Shown here piece by piece: positions 32,011-49,438 of a stretch of 64,000 nt of DNA; position 1 is the first letter of the stretch, and each line of letters begins with the position of its first letter. The translations under genes and the position numbers were made by a program. Origin of the DNA: Basidiobolus meristosporus CBS 931.73 (taxonomy: Eukaryota; Basidiobolomycota; Basidiobolomycetes; Basidiobolales; Basidiobolaceae); the NCBI GenBank assembly GCA_002104905.1, contig MCFE01000109.1:1-64000 (forward strand). Direction: 5' to 3'. The notes beneath the pieces were generated by a model that saw only the letters and a program-made list of their open reading frames with translations, made no database searches and was not told the origin of the DNA.

Positions 32011-33084
32011 TTAAGCCTCCACTGGCTCAGCGGCGGATTCCTCGGCAACAGGAGCCTCAACCTTCTTTTGGAAATCCTCGGAGATGGGCTCGGTGACGAC
32101 GGGCTCGTCCTTGGGCTCCATGACGGTGATCATATCAGGAAGAGGGTTCTTGGGGCCAATCTTGCCGGAAGGATCCCAATCCAACATGATCTTGACCTTG
32201 ATACCAAGGACACCTTGGCGGAGAAGAACGTGACGGACGGCGGTATCGATGTAGTCACGAACGGGTTGACCGGAGTGAATCATGAAACCGTCGGCGAACT
32301 TCATGGCCTTGGCACGGGCGGCACGAAGCTTACCAGAGATGACGACCTCAGCACCCTTGGCACCAGACTCCATGGCGAAACGGAGAACGGAGTGGGCAGC
32401 ACGACGGACGGCAAGTCCGGCGAGCAACTTATGACGAACAGCCTCGCATTGGGCGACGGCGCAGAGACCACGGTTGGCAACACGCTCGGCATAAAGCTCG
32501 ACGGTGTTTTCGGGGAAGTTGAAACGCTTTTGAACGACGGAGGTCAATTCACGGATACGGCGACCCTTCTCTCCGAGGACATCTTGGGTGCGAGTGGCAC
32601 GGATGATGATTTCGGTGCGAGCGGGGGTGACGCGGACCTCGACACCGGAGTAGCCCTCTTCGGCGAGCTCACGGGTGAAGAACTCGTTGAGTTCAGCATA
32701 GAAAACGCCATCAGCGACGAACTGTTGGTAAGCAAAGATGGGGGTTAGTTCTTCTGTGGATACAAGCCAATGATGAAGAAGACATCAAGATAGAGGGGTG
32801 CGCGGTTCATCAGTGCATCAACAAATGGTTACGTGCATTATGCCACATTCCCGAGGGCAGGCATTCAAACAAGAGGTGTCAGAAAGGTTAGATTCTCATC
32901 AAATGGAACCGCGCTCACCCTTCTATCGTTGACTATGTCCAATCCCATCCATCAGCCTCCAATAAAGCCAATCTTCCTCGCTTCACGGAGAAGACGTGGG
33001 TTTATCCGAGGGCATTGAACGTCGGATCGTACAGAACGTGTGGTGATAGATTACCTTTCTCTTCTTAGAGATCTGGGCAGCCAT
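32011..33084 (-). CDS. RPS3: 40S ribosomal protein S3 (uS3)
   Basis: Exons 33084-33055 and 32721-32011 (741 nt, 246 aa). [10 protein letters not shown] joins to [33 protein letters not shown]; the KH-domain region [21 protein letters not shown] and RACYGVLRF-equivalent [17 protein letters not shown] follow, then [32 protein letters not shown]. It lies at the mRNA entry channel of the 40S subunit and has helicase and quality-control roles. The single intron (32722-33054, 333 bp) is about six times the usual size here and hosts a C/D snoRNA. Shares a short divergent promoter with the gene at 33366. Confidence 0.97.
32799..32915 (-). ncRNA. C/D box snoRNA inside the RPS3 intron
   Basis: On the minus strand, a 9-bp perfect terminal stem (GCGCGGTTC at 5', GAACCGCGC at 3') brackets box C (TGATGA, 32901-32896) and box D (CTGA, 32813-32810). 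An internal CTGA (32882-32879) serves as D', with AATCTAACCTTT just before it as a possible guide. I could not place C' with certainty or name the rRNA target. Vertebrate RPS3 introns host U15, so homology is possible but unproved. The large intron, stem and box positions together make chance unlikely. Confidence 0.85.
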
Positions 33085-33365
33085 GTTCGATGTAAAGAAG
33101 GACCACACCCAACGCAATTTTTTCACAATTATACTCGAACCTTCCTACAAGTTGAAGTCCAATTCGGATCGTAAAAACCACGGCTGTAGGGGTGATGATT
33201 GGCGTAATTCGCCTCCATCGTCATGTGATTTGTGGGATGGACAATGGTTGTTAGTATTGGTGCTTGCTGGATTACTGGCACTGTCTCTGATGTTGGATTC
33301 AGATTGGAGACCGTAATATATACGCACCATAGCCCCTTGGCCTAGAAACCTTACTGACTGGAAAC

Positions 33366-34594
33366 ATGGCTGAAATGGATGATGTCGTGCGTGCTATTGC
33401 TGATACTTCGTTGAAGCTGCTTATCGACTGCCGGTATACCGAGCTTTTAGGCATGTCTAGCGATGAATTGTTTCAACGGGTGCAGGTGCTGAGCGAGCCA
33501 GAGAATACGAAGGAGCAAGAATTTCAATTATTCCAATGGAACCATGGTATCTCCTACGAGGAGTTGGCCAGTTATAAAAACGAGTTGGATTATACGGTGC
33601 CCGTGAGATACAGACGGTTCGATCCGAACGATCTAAGGGCCTTCGTCGAGATTCAAAAGAGGGAAAGCGACAACAAGGAAGACCTGGGGATCGTGCTTAG
33701 GTTAGAGGAGGGTTGGGTGTATTTTGATATACGCAGAGGTTTGGACTCTCAAGATAGCTCTGAGTGGAGGGAATCGATCGAAGAGGCCGAGGAGGAGTTC
33801 CGCAGCGCTGACCTGGTTAGAGGGGCTTTGTCTTGGGTTCAACAAACTTCTATCTGCTTACTGTGTCTATATTTGTTTAGAGTGCGAAGAAGGATCCCAC
33901 GATGGAGGAGGCGGAGGATGATTATTGGGCTCAGTACGGAGAGTCGTCGGATGATGCCGACCAGGAGCAAACTAAGGAGACCCGTGGAAATGAAGAAATC
34001 GACTACTGGTCACAGTATGACCAGGTCAACGCAGCGTTGGATCAAACCGAAGTAGACACCGAGCCTTACAGAGGCTTCAGTAGAGATGAGGACAAAGCAT
34101 TCGTAGAGTTGGAGGTATCGGATGATTTCCTGAGAGAGCTGGACAACATCGAGAAAGAGGAACTACTGAGTAACGAAGGCCAACCCGGCGGCACAAAGGA
34201 AAAAGAGGATGACTTCATCAAGGTATCTGCATCGGAGTCCAAAATCACTTCCGATGGTGAAGATGAGGCGACTTCGACTGTGCAGCTCACCAGCAAACCT
34301 GACCAAGAGATTTCCGCTCAGCATTCGTCTTCGCCAGCACCAACTAATCCACCGCATCCCCAGAGCATTGCCCCTTCCAATTCGGAGATGGCCTCTCGGC
34401 TGGATCTTACTACCATGTTGACGTTCGCCATGGGCAATATTAACAACATGCAAGCACAGCAAGCCCAATGGAAGCCTTTGATCTTGCAGTTGTTGCGAAC
34501 AAGTAGAGACATGGCCAAGTTAGCTGGGCTGTCAGATGTAGAGCTATCCGAACTACTGCATGATGCGTACGGCGATGTAGTTCCCAATCTATAG
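33366..34594 (+). CDS. Unknown acidic protein with paired YWxQY motifs, two exons
   Basis: Exons 33366-33815 and 33881-34594 (1164 nt, 387 aa), intron 65 nt (GTTAGA...GTTTAG). Not recognised. The N-terminal part (1-150) is folded-looking (DVVRAIADTSLKLLIDCRYTELLGM, LFQWNHGISYEELASYKNELDYTVPVRYRRFDPNDL). The middle is very acidic with two similar motifs, DDYWAQYGESSDD and IDYWSQYDQVN, about 35 residues apart, a plausible linear binding motif. The C-terminal helix (LDLTTMLTFAMGNINNMQAQQ..) may dimerise. Nuclear or cytosolic scaffold is a guess. Divergent from RPS3. Confidence 0.8.
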
Positions 34595-34671
34595 CTATGG
34601 GCAGCAGTGAAACATATATATAGTTCCTAATCTATGCATCTAAACAACACCTAGTTGACCATATACAGCAA

Positions 34672-34713
34672 GCCACACCCACACCCACGCCCGCACCCAC
34701 CCACACACGCCCG
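34672..34713. repeat. CACCC-rich simple repeat
   Basis: Imperfect CACACCC / CGCCCGCACCC runs between two convergent genes. Confidence 0.7.
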
Positions 34714-34764
34714 CATGATTGAAATGCTATTTTATTCGGATGAGTTGAGTTTGATGCTTGAAGT

Positions 34765-39198
<4,434 letters not shown>

Positions 39199-40868
39199 AT
39201 GATTGAACAACCGCCCCTTTCCATTTCAGTTCCGACCCAATCTCTTGATGCCCTTCTAGCCCTTCCAGTGGAAAGCGCAGAAAGCTCTACCACCGAATCA
39301 ACTACCACTTCACCCACCACCAAAAATGCGCGAGCCACTCTAAGCAGATTTACCAGGACAGAGGTGCAACGTCTACTTCGTGAGGCCTACAGCATCATCA
39401 CTGAGAAAGACAAAGGTATACACACGTTTACTGCATATATCATGCAAGTAATGCTTCTGGAACACAGCTAAACCTCTCGCCTCCCGTATGCTTAGAAATC
39501 ACCTTTGCTGCAAAACTTCGCAATAGAGTACTCGAGGAAAACGAATTGCTCAAGACCAAGTATGAAGAGATCATAACCTACCTGAGTGAACACGGATTCT
39601 TTGTAACCGAGTCGTATGACTCTGATCGTCTGGAGATTGTTGACCAGACCCCATTGCCAAACACCCCTGTGACCACTATACATCCCGTACGGCCATTATC
39701 TCGCCGCCCGAGTATGCGATTTGACGAGGAGAACGTAGCCGAGCTGGAAATGGCGAATGCAGAATTGCAAAGCCGTCTCGACGCTGCCGTTCAGGAAAAT
39801 GCACAGCGCCGAAAGCAGAACGAGCGTCAAATCCGAAATCTGGAGGCAGACATACGCGGTCTTCGTACAGAGCTTGATATGGCAAATCAAACGGTCACTC
39901 AATTGAGGGACAGGAATTATCAGCTGCAGCAAAGAAAGAGAGTTGAACACCATATTCACCAACATGATGCCAATGATGAGCAGTTCATTGACCAGCTGAT
40001 TCAAAAAGTCAGTCAGCTCGAAGAACTGAAAGCCTCATTGGAGGCTCAAAAGTTGGATCTAGAGAAACGTTTAAGCGGCGTTCTGAATGGGCTGGAAGAG
40101 GCTCGACTTCGAATCGAAGAGCTTGAAGAAACCCACAATGAATACAATGAACTCCAGGTTGCGTTTGAACGACAATCTATGCACGTCGCCGAACTGTCCC
40201 AGTCGGTGGAAGAGCAGCGGTCCTGGATACAGGGTATATTCAGTCAGCACTCACCACGCTCCGTGCCAGGCACATATAACTTTCAAGCAAGCCTCACCTC
40301 CCCGAAAATGGACCTTACTTCCGCACTCTTTGGCACTTCTTACAGTTCTACCAACTCTCCTTCTGGGACCTCGCAAATCTCAATACGCAAACGCCGCACT
40401 CTATTGAGTGAATTGGAGTCCGAATGGTATCGTAATGTGACTGGACGTACACCCGCTGGCAGTGTCAAGTCACCAAATTCTGTGAGTGGAGTGATCTCCT
40501 CTACACCTAGGGGGATGAATATTTTCTCTGTGACGAACAGCAATTTCAACTCGCCAGTTAGCCTTCACTCTATCACCTCTCCCAACAGCTCTAATATCAG
40601 CACAAGCTACCTTCGTGATATGTTCAAATACGAAGAAAAGAGCAAGGACCAATACAACGCTTCCTCCGACGTAGTCTATGATTCTGAAGTTGACGATGAA
40701 CATATCTATGATGAAGAGACAGAAGAGTCGGTTGGATGGTTTAGGTGGGTGTTCAATTCAGTCAAAGGGTCAGTGATATACATGTGGAGGTGGTGCCGGT
40801 TCCTATTTCTTCTGTTCACTGCTGTAGCGATTGCCTTATGCCGTGGTCCTAACGGCGACATGTTTTAA
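39199..40868 (+). CDS. Tail-anchored coiled-coil protein with a CC1-box-like N-terminus, two exons
   Basis: Exons 39199-39415 and 39496-40868 (1590 nt, 529 aa), 80-nt intron. Disordered Ser/Thr N-terminus, then helix RTEVQRLLREAYSIITEKDK running into EITFAAKLRNRVLEENELL (about 60-95), a long coiled coil (about 145-290), Ser/Pro-rich linker, acidic segment (DSEVDDEHIYDEE), and one C-terminal TM helix (RFLFLLFTAVAIALC, about residues 503-518) with a short tail. AA-x-L-x-x-x-x-LEEN-x-LL resembles the CC1 box of BICD/Spindly/HAP1 dynein adaptors, though the usual Gly is Arg. An organelle-anchored motor adaptor or tether is an inference. Confidence 0.82.
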
Positions 40869-41133
40869 CTGCCGGATCAACGCTAGATACCCTACCCTGC
40901 CCCTCGTTCACTATTCTCATATCCACGTTTGTATAGGCTTAACATAATCAATACATGGGAAATGTTTGTCCTAATCCTCATGCCATACACGGTCATCAGA
41001 CATCCACATTTGGCAAATATCAATAAATCTAGATCCTAATTTAGCCATCATCATTTAACGATTGATGAATGCGTATTCCTTATTAGGATGGTAAGTTGCC
41101 TGGGGTCGATTTATTCTATATTATGCTCTAAGA

Positions 41134-42444
41134 TTACATAGGGTGGCGAAAGTGTTCACCGGCATAGATAGCCTTGTCACCGAGTTCTTCCTCGATACGA
41201 AGGATCTGATTGTATTTGGAGAGACGCTCAGAACGGCATGGGGCACCGGTTTTGATTTGGCCTGTGCGGAGTCCCACAACAAGATCGGCAATGAAGGTAT
41301 CCTCGGTTTCACCTGAGCGATGAGAAACCATGACACCCCAGCCGTCTTGACGAGCAAGATTGGCGGCACGAATGGACTCGGTGACGGTTCCGATTTGGTT
41401 GACCTTGAGAAGGAGCCCGTTGGAGGCCTTCTTTTCAATGGCTGTTTGGATACGTTCAGGGTTCGTTACAGTCAAATCATCAGCGACGATCTGGGTGTTG
41501 TGGCCGATCTTCTCGGTAATAGCAGTCCAGGCGCTCCAGTCGTCCTGATCGAAAGGATCTTCAATAGACACGACCCCGTATTCCTCAGCAAACTCCCGGT
41601 ATAACTCGGCCAACTTATCCCCGGTCAACCATGTGCTCTGGTCGGAGTTGGGATTCTTGAAATCCAGGTCATATTTACCGTCCTTGTAAAATTCAGAGGC
41701 GGCGACATCCATACCGATCTTCACCTTGCCGGTGTACCCGGCCTTCGCGATGGCAGTCTTCAAGAGCTCCAGACCCTCCTTGTTGTCCTGAATATTCGGA
41801 GCAAAACCGCCTTCATCACCTACATTGGTGGCGTCCTGACCATACTTGGACTTGATGACGGATTTGAGTGCGTGATACACCTCAGAGCCCATCTTCATGG
41901 CCTCCGTGAAGGACTTGGCTCCCGTGGGGAGGATCATAAACTCTTGCATGGCAAGCTTATTGCCAGCATGGGATCCTCCATTCAAAACGTTGAATGAGGG
42001 AACAGGAAGGATGTAGGGTTGCTTGGAGCCGGCAAGCTCAGCGATATGTTGGTACAGAGGGACACCCTTCTGGGCAGCACCTGCGTAGGCTGCAGCAAGA
42101 GAGACACCAAGGATGGCGTTGGCCCCGAGCTTGGACTTGTTCTTAGTGCCGTCAAGCTTGAGCATAAACTCGTCGATGGCCTCTTGGTCAGTGACCTGGA
42201 TGTTAGCTTTGATGAGGGCGGGGGCGATCACGTTTTTGACATTGTCAACCGCCTGAAAGACAGATTTTCCAAGGTAGTTGGCCTTTTCGTTGTCGCGAAG
42301 CTCCAAAGCCTCATGGATACCGGTGGAAGCACCCGAAGGAACGGCGGCACGGAAAACTCCCTTCTCGGTGGTTAGCTCGACTTCGACCGTGGGGTTGCCA
42401 CGGGAGTCGAAGATTTGGCGAGCGTGAATCTTAGTGATAGCCAT
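41134..42444 (-). CDS. ENO: Enolase (2-phosphoglycerate dehydratase)
   Basis: 436 aa, no intron. Interconverts 2-phosphoglycerate and phosphoenolpyruvate in the cytosol, Mg2+-dependent. Seen: [20 protein letters not shown] at the N-terminus, [15 protein letters not shown] (active-site loop), [22 protein letters not shown], metal ligands in [21 protein letters not shown] and [10 protein letters not shown], catalytic Lys in [14 protein letters not shown], and [15 protein letters not shown]. Full length for the family. TATAAAT about 40-50 bp upstream of the ATG. Neighbouring GAPDH has the same orientation. Confidence 0.98.
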   Translation of the reverse strand: MAITKIHARQIFDSRGNPTVEVELTTEKGVFRAAVPSGASTGIHEALELRDNEKANYLGKSVFQAVDNVKNVIAPALIKANIQVTDQEAIDEFMLKLDGTKNKSKLGANAILGVSLAAAYAGAAQKGVPLYQHIAELAGSKQPYILPVPSFNVLNGGSHAGNKLAMQEFMILPTGAKSFTEAMKMGSEVYHALKSVIKSKYGQDATNVGDEGGFAPNIQDNKEGLELLKTAIAKAGYTGKVKIGMDVAASEFYKDGKYDLDFKNPNSDQSTWLTGDKLAELYREFAEEYGVVSIEDPFDQDDWSAWTAITEKIGHNTQIVADDLTVTNPERIQTAIEKKASNGLLLKVNQIGTVTESIRAANLARQDGWGVMVSHRSGETEDTFIADLVVGLRTGQIKTGAPCRSERLSKYNQILRIEEELGDKAIYAGEHFRHPM

Positions 42445-42745
42445 ATTGAATGTTGATGAGAGTCAAGACAGCAGCAGGCAGGGATTTATACTTTCGAATA
42501 TCGACTGAATTAGTCTGCTTTCCTATTTTGACCACGCTAATAATGACAGCCCGAATCGGCCAGATTCTAGGTACAAGCCTGATTAGATCTGATTACAGGC
42601 CTGGACCACTTCCAACTTTACTCGATCGACGATTCGACATATCTGCTTTGTGATTGAATGCATCCTTTTAAATCCGAGAAGTGATTGAAATGAGCATATG
42701 TTAAATTTGGCAAGTGCCTCTCCTTAATTATTTTTCCAGTTTCTT

Positions 42746-42750
<5 letters not shown>

Positions 42751-42782
<32 letters not shown>
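42751..42782. repeat. (AC)16 microsatellite
   Basis: Uninterrupted AC dinucleotides between enolase and GAPDH. Confidence 0.95.
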
Positions 42783-42785
<3 letters not shown>

Positions 42786-42868
42786 GCAACGGAAGATTGA
42801 AAGTAAGTGGATTTTAACAAATTTCACATTTATTGGGTTAAAATAGACAGGGCGAGAGAAATGTACAT

Positions 42869-44973
<2,105 letters not shown>

Positions 44974-47127
44974 ATGATGAGGCAGATAAGAAACTTCTTC
45001 AAGTCCACCGTCGCTGGTATTTCCTTGACCGCACTTGCATGCCATACCTCCGGAGAGGAAATTCATGTTTTGTATAGGACACGAGCCAATGAATTCACAC
45101 TTCTCCTCAAAAAGGGATCGTGCTGCCCAGAGAACCACGGAGAGGGAATTCCCGGACACATATAATGGCAAGGTCGCTGTTTCTTCCGAGTCCGGCGATA
45201 CCGAATTCGCTGTTGAACCCAACATTTCAATGTACCCTGAATTGGAGAGATACCAACTACTGGAAAAGCTGGGAGAGTAAGTGGGTTTTGCAAGGTTACC
45301 TATTCCCCCGTCGCCTCGCTATGAAACTAACTCCCCCAAAGTGGGGCTTTCAGCGATGTTTACAAAGCATTTGACAGGGTGTGTCAAAGGTTCGCGGCCG
45401 TAAAGGTGGTGCGAAAATTCCAACTCAACGCGGTCCAGGTAAGCGCAGCCTTTTACCACATGGCGTCCTGGACACTTATCGATCGGTTGGTGGGCTTAGA
45501 GAGGAAATATCCTGAAGGAGGTGACGATCATGCGCAACATCAACCACTGCAATGTAGCCAGGCTTTTGGACTTCAAAGAGACCAAGGATTTCTACTTTCT
45601 CGTCCTCGAGCTCCTGGAGGGGGGAGAGCTCTTCCACAGAATCGTCAAGCTCACGTATTTCTCTGAGGACCTTGCCCGACATGTAATCACTCAAGTGGCC
45701 AGAGGAATCCAGTATCTGCACGATGAGAAGGGGGTCATCCACAGGTAGACCAAGTCCGCGGCAATGGCCTATCTTACAGATGCTCATCATCCAAACCCTG
45801 ATATAGAGACATCAAACCAGAAAATCTACTATTTCAAGCGATACCCTATAGGTATAGAGATACCATGTCCGATGAACCCATCGAGTTGGATGAGGAGAAG
45901 CTGGACGAAGGCGATTTCGTTGACGGAATCGGAGGTGGTGGTATCGGCGTGGTGAAGATTGCCGACTTCGGGCTATCCAAGGTGGTATGGAATAGCGACA
46001 CAATGACTCCCTGCGGAACTGATATCCTTTTACATCTTTCCCGAGATACCTTTACCCCACCACTCGATCATGTCGATCCTTAACCTGGCAACACTAGGCT
46101 ATACAGCTCCTGAGGTAGTCCGAGACGAACGCTACAGCAAATCTGTGGACATGTGGGCATTAGGATGCGTGCTCTACACACTGTAAGTAGATCAAGGACC
46201 GGCCAGGCGTTTCGTTCGACTGACCGAGTTTATTAGATTGTGTGGATTTCCTCCTTTCTACGACGAGGAGATTCACGCGCTCACCGAGAAAGTGGCCATC
46301 GGTCATTTTTCCTTCCTGTCCCCGTGGTGGGATGATATCTCCGAGAGCGGTCAGTATTTCTCTATCGCCCCCAGAGAGCCTTCCCTTTCTAAACGGCCTC
46401 CTTTTTCACGGGTCTAGCCAAGGATTTGGTTTCCCAACTGTTGACCGTGGACCCTTCGGTTCGTTACACGATCGCCGACTTCTTCAGCCATCCATGGATT
46501 AAGGGAGAGGTAGGGTGTCATGTTAACCCCTCCCCCCTGTATGTGAAACATCTCTTGCTCATACTGCTTCTAATTCATCAGAAGACCGAGGATTCTGGCG
46601 TCGGTGGTGCCCATGACACAGTGCCGCCTGATTCGGATGAAGAACGTTCCATCGATGCAAATCACCAAACCAATATCCCGCGGAAAACTCGCCACCTTAT
46701 GCCTCTACCCGTCACCCCCAGTATCTCCATCAAGGAGGCTATCGACGTGTCCTATGCGGTTCATCGAATGGAGGATGAGGAGGCAGCAAAATACCGATTC
46801 CGGAATGCGGTGCAGGGACATCATGCGACTGGGATCATTTCCAACCCAGCCCACCATAGAGGATTCTTGGAGGTGCTGCAGAACAGTCCCAACAGCGAGG
46901 ACATAAATACCATCAATGCTGCCTTCCAAAATGCTGGGTTACCGGGCCGATACAAGCCACAGCGAAGGAGTCAATTGACCCCCGGGGCCTCCACAAGCTT
47001 GGCACCCGAAACAGCCGCTACCAAGCGCGACTTCGCAACTAGTAGGGCAGAGTCAGGTAGTGGATTTGAGTTGAGCTTGGACCAAGCAACATTGCTGAGC
47101 AGGAGGAAAGCGAAGCTGGATTGCTAA
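44974..47127 (+). CDS. srk1: CaMK-family Ser/Thr kinase, Rck2/Srk1-like, nine exons with one AT-AC intron
   Basis: Exons 44974-45016, 45078-45276, 45342-45438, 45500-45744, 45807-46021, 46095-46182, 46237-46349, 46418-46509 and 46582-47127; 1638 nt, 545 aa. Kinase domain about residues 70-410: KLGDGAFSDVY (Gly loop), FAAVKVVRK (VAVK Lys), [34 protein letters not shown] (DFG), MTPCGTVGYTAPE (activation loop Thr), [23 protein letters not shown]. The insert after HRDIKPEN (acidic, Gly-rich, about 35 aa) is typical of this group. The C-terminal tail is regulatory and low in complexity. Yeast and fission yeast members are substrates of the Hog1/Sty1 stress MAPK, modulating translation and cell cycle; that role is from the family. 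Frame across intron 5 works only with AT-AC ends. Confidence 0.93.
46022..46094 (+). other. U12-type AT-AC intron in the kinase gene
   Basis: 73 bp. It starts ATATCCTTTT (exact U12 AT-AC donor), has TCCTTAACC as branch site (46077-46085), and ends CAACAC; the branch A lies about 11 nt from the 3' end. Splicing here restores CGT-VGYTAPE, the kinase activation loop, exactly. The only nearby AG gives the wrong frame, and no GT donor fits. Confidence 0.93.
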
Positions 47128-47477
47128 TTGTCGAGAAGCGGAGCGTCGCACACAGAATCGCGATCTCCTCAATCGCCTGCCCCTAATGCTCCCCAATGTT
47201 CTCATGAAATGTATTCTAGCCGTTGACATTCCTCCCCTCCCATTGTAAAATAACTCAGCCCTGTTAAGCCCGCGAGATAGGCGAAATGGATCGTTGGTAT
47301 AGAGTGTCGGTTGGTGTTACTCATGGTTACTTATACCGATTTTGGATTGTGTTGGATAAACAAGTATTTGATGTTTGAAGTATGATTATATTTTGGATAA
47401 AATACATGATTGAATTAGGCGGGGTACACATCCCATTAGAATATCCTATTTGTATAAATCCGGTTGGAAGCGAGCGA

Positions 47478-48704
47478 CTAGGCGAGGCTGGTGCCACTGA
47501 TCCCCTCTTCCTTTCTTTTCTGTTGTGCCAAGTGAATGTGATTTAGTACATGCCGACCAGACATATTCCCTCAGGCGAACTTACTCTGTCCAACTCGGCT
47601 TTCGTCTGCTCCTCGATGTTGCGAATATCTTCGATGGTCAGGCCATACCATTGATCCATCAGGCAGAAGAGCTGCTTATGGAACTTCAGAAGGAGGTTCT
47701 TCATGATCTAAAGCCGTATTCGGTGAATTCGTGAGGGGACGTGGATCGATTCGGTTGACACTTACTCCATGAATAAAGGATTCCACTCGGCCTTGCAGGC
47801 CGAACCATTGGAACTTGACCGTCACCAGCTTGTAAGCCGTCATGACCGGTTCACAGGTTTTCTGGGGGGGGATCGTTAGTCGTGGAACCCGTCGGTTATT
47901 CATTCTGTCCATCCTGCTTACCATCCAGTCGCCAGTGAGTGGGCCTCTCCCCGTCTTCTGCGATTTGAAGAGCGTGGGGTCTTGCTCGGCATTGTAGTCG
48001 TTTTTGTCGAGCTTATCTTTGGCCGCGTCCATGATCACGACCTCTCGCTTTTTCAATACCTCGGGAGGTGCGCGTACAGCCTGGTCGAAGTGAACCACTT
48101 CAGTATCTGCACATGAAAGGGGAGCAGTTATCTGATACTCACGTTCTCCAGGTTACCACGATCGTCTGCCACGTGCATGGTCTCGGTGACGAGCTCGAAG
48201 TTCTCTTTCATGTATCCGTTCTATTGACAAGAAGTGAAAGGTTAGCGGAGCACACGAGATTCGGCCGCGAAGTATACCCACTGTGACGACTACGGTTGAA
48301 GGGGAAGGTTAGTCTTTTTGCTAGGCAACCAAGCTGACCCCGATGGGATAGGTACCTGTTTTGCAGTACGGATAAGCGTTCCATGCCTTCTCCTCGAGGA
48401 TCAAGGCTCCGGCTGGTGCAAGTGCACGGACCCACCCGGGGACCTTACTTGAATGTCGGGTTAGTCTCAGACCCACCAAGAGCTTCTGGGATACGGCACT
48501 TTACCTCGAGAGATGATAAATCTTGTGCGTGTACTGGCCTTTGTTCCCCGCCTCGTCAACGTAGGGTTCATTTTTCAACACCTCCACCCCTTCACCACCG
48601 CCCGTTTCGGCCTTGGAAGCCTCGGCGACTGAGTACAGCTGCGCGATTTTGTACTCCTCTAGGGTGCAGTTGGTGGTGAATCTGTATTCTTTTATTAAAG
48701 TCAT
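47478..48704 (-). CDS. Phosphatidylinositol transfer protein (PITPalpha/beta type), eight exons with an 8-nt microexon
   Basis: Exons, minus: 48704-48505, 48447-48356, 48289-48282, 48220-48157, 48106-47922, 47861-47766, 47707-47585, 47519-47478; 810 nt, 269 aa, the classic PITP length (about 270). Carries one PI or PC between membranes and supplies PI for phosphoinositide signalling. [84 protein letters not shown] (PI-binding Thr/Lys region), and [21 protein letters not shown] match animal PITP. Exon 3 is eight nucleotides (TCGTCACA), needed to give KTVVTNGYMKE. This START-like type differs from yeast Sec14. Confidence 0.93.
48282..48289 (-). other. 8-nt coding microexon of the PITP gene
   Basis: TCGTCACA on the minus strand, flanked by ...CCGTAG acceptor and GTGGGT donor. 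Completes codon V and adds V-T; phases on both sides agree, and the product matches the conserved VITNEYMKE-type region of PITP. Confidence 0.85.
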
Positions 48705-49216
48705 CGGTGAAGGCAGGGTGTTGAGGGAAGCTAGTTGGAAGGTCGGAAGCAAGCGTATGTATACCTTGTGTTCGCTACTCACCGAAACCTAAATATTGCC
48801 CGGTGAGCCTACATGCTCATTGGTTGTGCGTGACATAAGATTACCATTGATTACATCGGAATTTTGCTCAGGGATTATGGATGAAATCATTCGTCCATCC
48901 CGGAGAATCCCCTTCCGTGGAGTAGATTGAATGGCTTGCTGAACTCGCCAATGCCATTGATTAAATGACCCCGTCCAGCGGGGGGTCTCCCCTGAACAAA
49001 GGTGGGGCTAGCGTCCGGTAGCCTGTCGGCCTTCATATCAACGCCAAACATTGCCCTTCTGATGGAATGATCACAATCAACGATTTTTCATTAATGCCGA
49101 GTTTGGTAATATCATCCTCGATGCCAAGGCTAACAGTAAGCTGTGCCAAACGTTCCCAGAGGGAAAATGGAGTTTATTAATGTACATTGGAGTGGGTTTA
49201 CATTGGTGTGGCGCCA

Positions 49217-49438
49217 TCAGTCCTTGCCGGATTTCTTGAGCTCCTTCTCGAAGTCCTTCTCCAGCTTGCCCACCACCCCTTTCTGGTCGTTCCGGTCGGT
49301 AAATACCCGCTGGTCGGTGTTCTGCCACGCCTCTCCTCGTTCGCTCCTCTCCAATTCCGCCTGGCTGTCGTCGTGCTTGGGTCTTCCGTGAGAGACGACC
49401 GAGCTGTTGGGTTCCTGTCCGAGTTGTTGGGAGTTCAT
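49217..49438 (-). CDS. Small hydrophilic protein
   Basis: 73 aa, start MNSQQLGQEP at 49438, with a TATATATAC box about 35-45 bp upstream (49472-49481). An upstream in-frame ATG lies outside the likely transcript. Rich in Q, S, E, K, R and D, without Cys; likely disordered with a charged C-terminal helix (KGVVGKLEKDFEKELKKSGKD). It looks like a hydrophilin or stress-type protein, but I do not recognise a family. The alternative Arg-rich frame on the same strand (49077-49511) is rejected. Confidence 0.6.
   Translation of the reverse strand: MNSQQLGQEPNSSVVSHGRPKHDDSQAELERSERGEAWQNTDQRVFTDRNDQKGVVGKLEKDFEKELKKSGKD

Noticed and set aside
48107-48142. 36-nt intron using the GTGAGT donor in PITP exon 4
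   Set aside because: Out of frame and shorter than every other intron; the GTAACC donor at 48156 gives 50 nt and the right frame.
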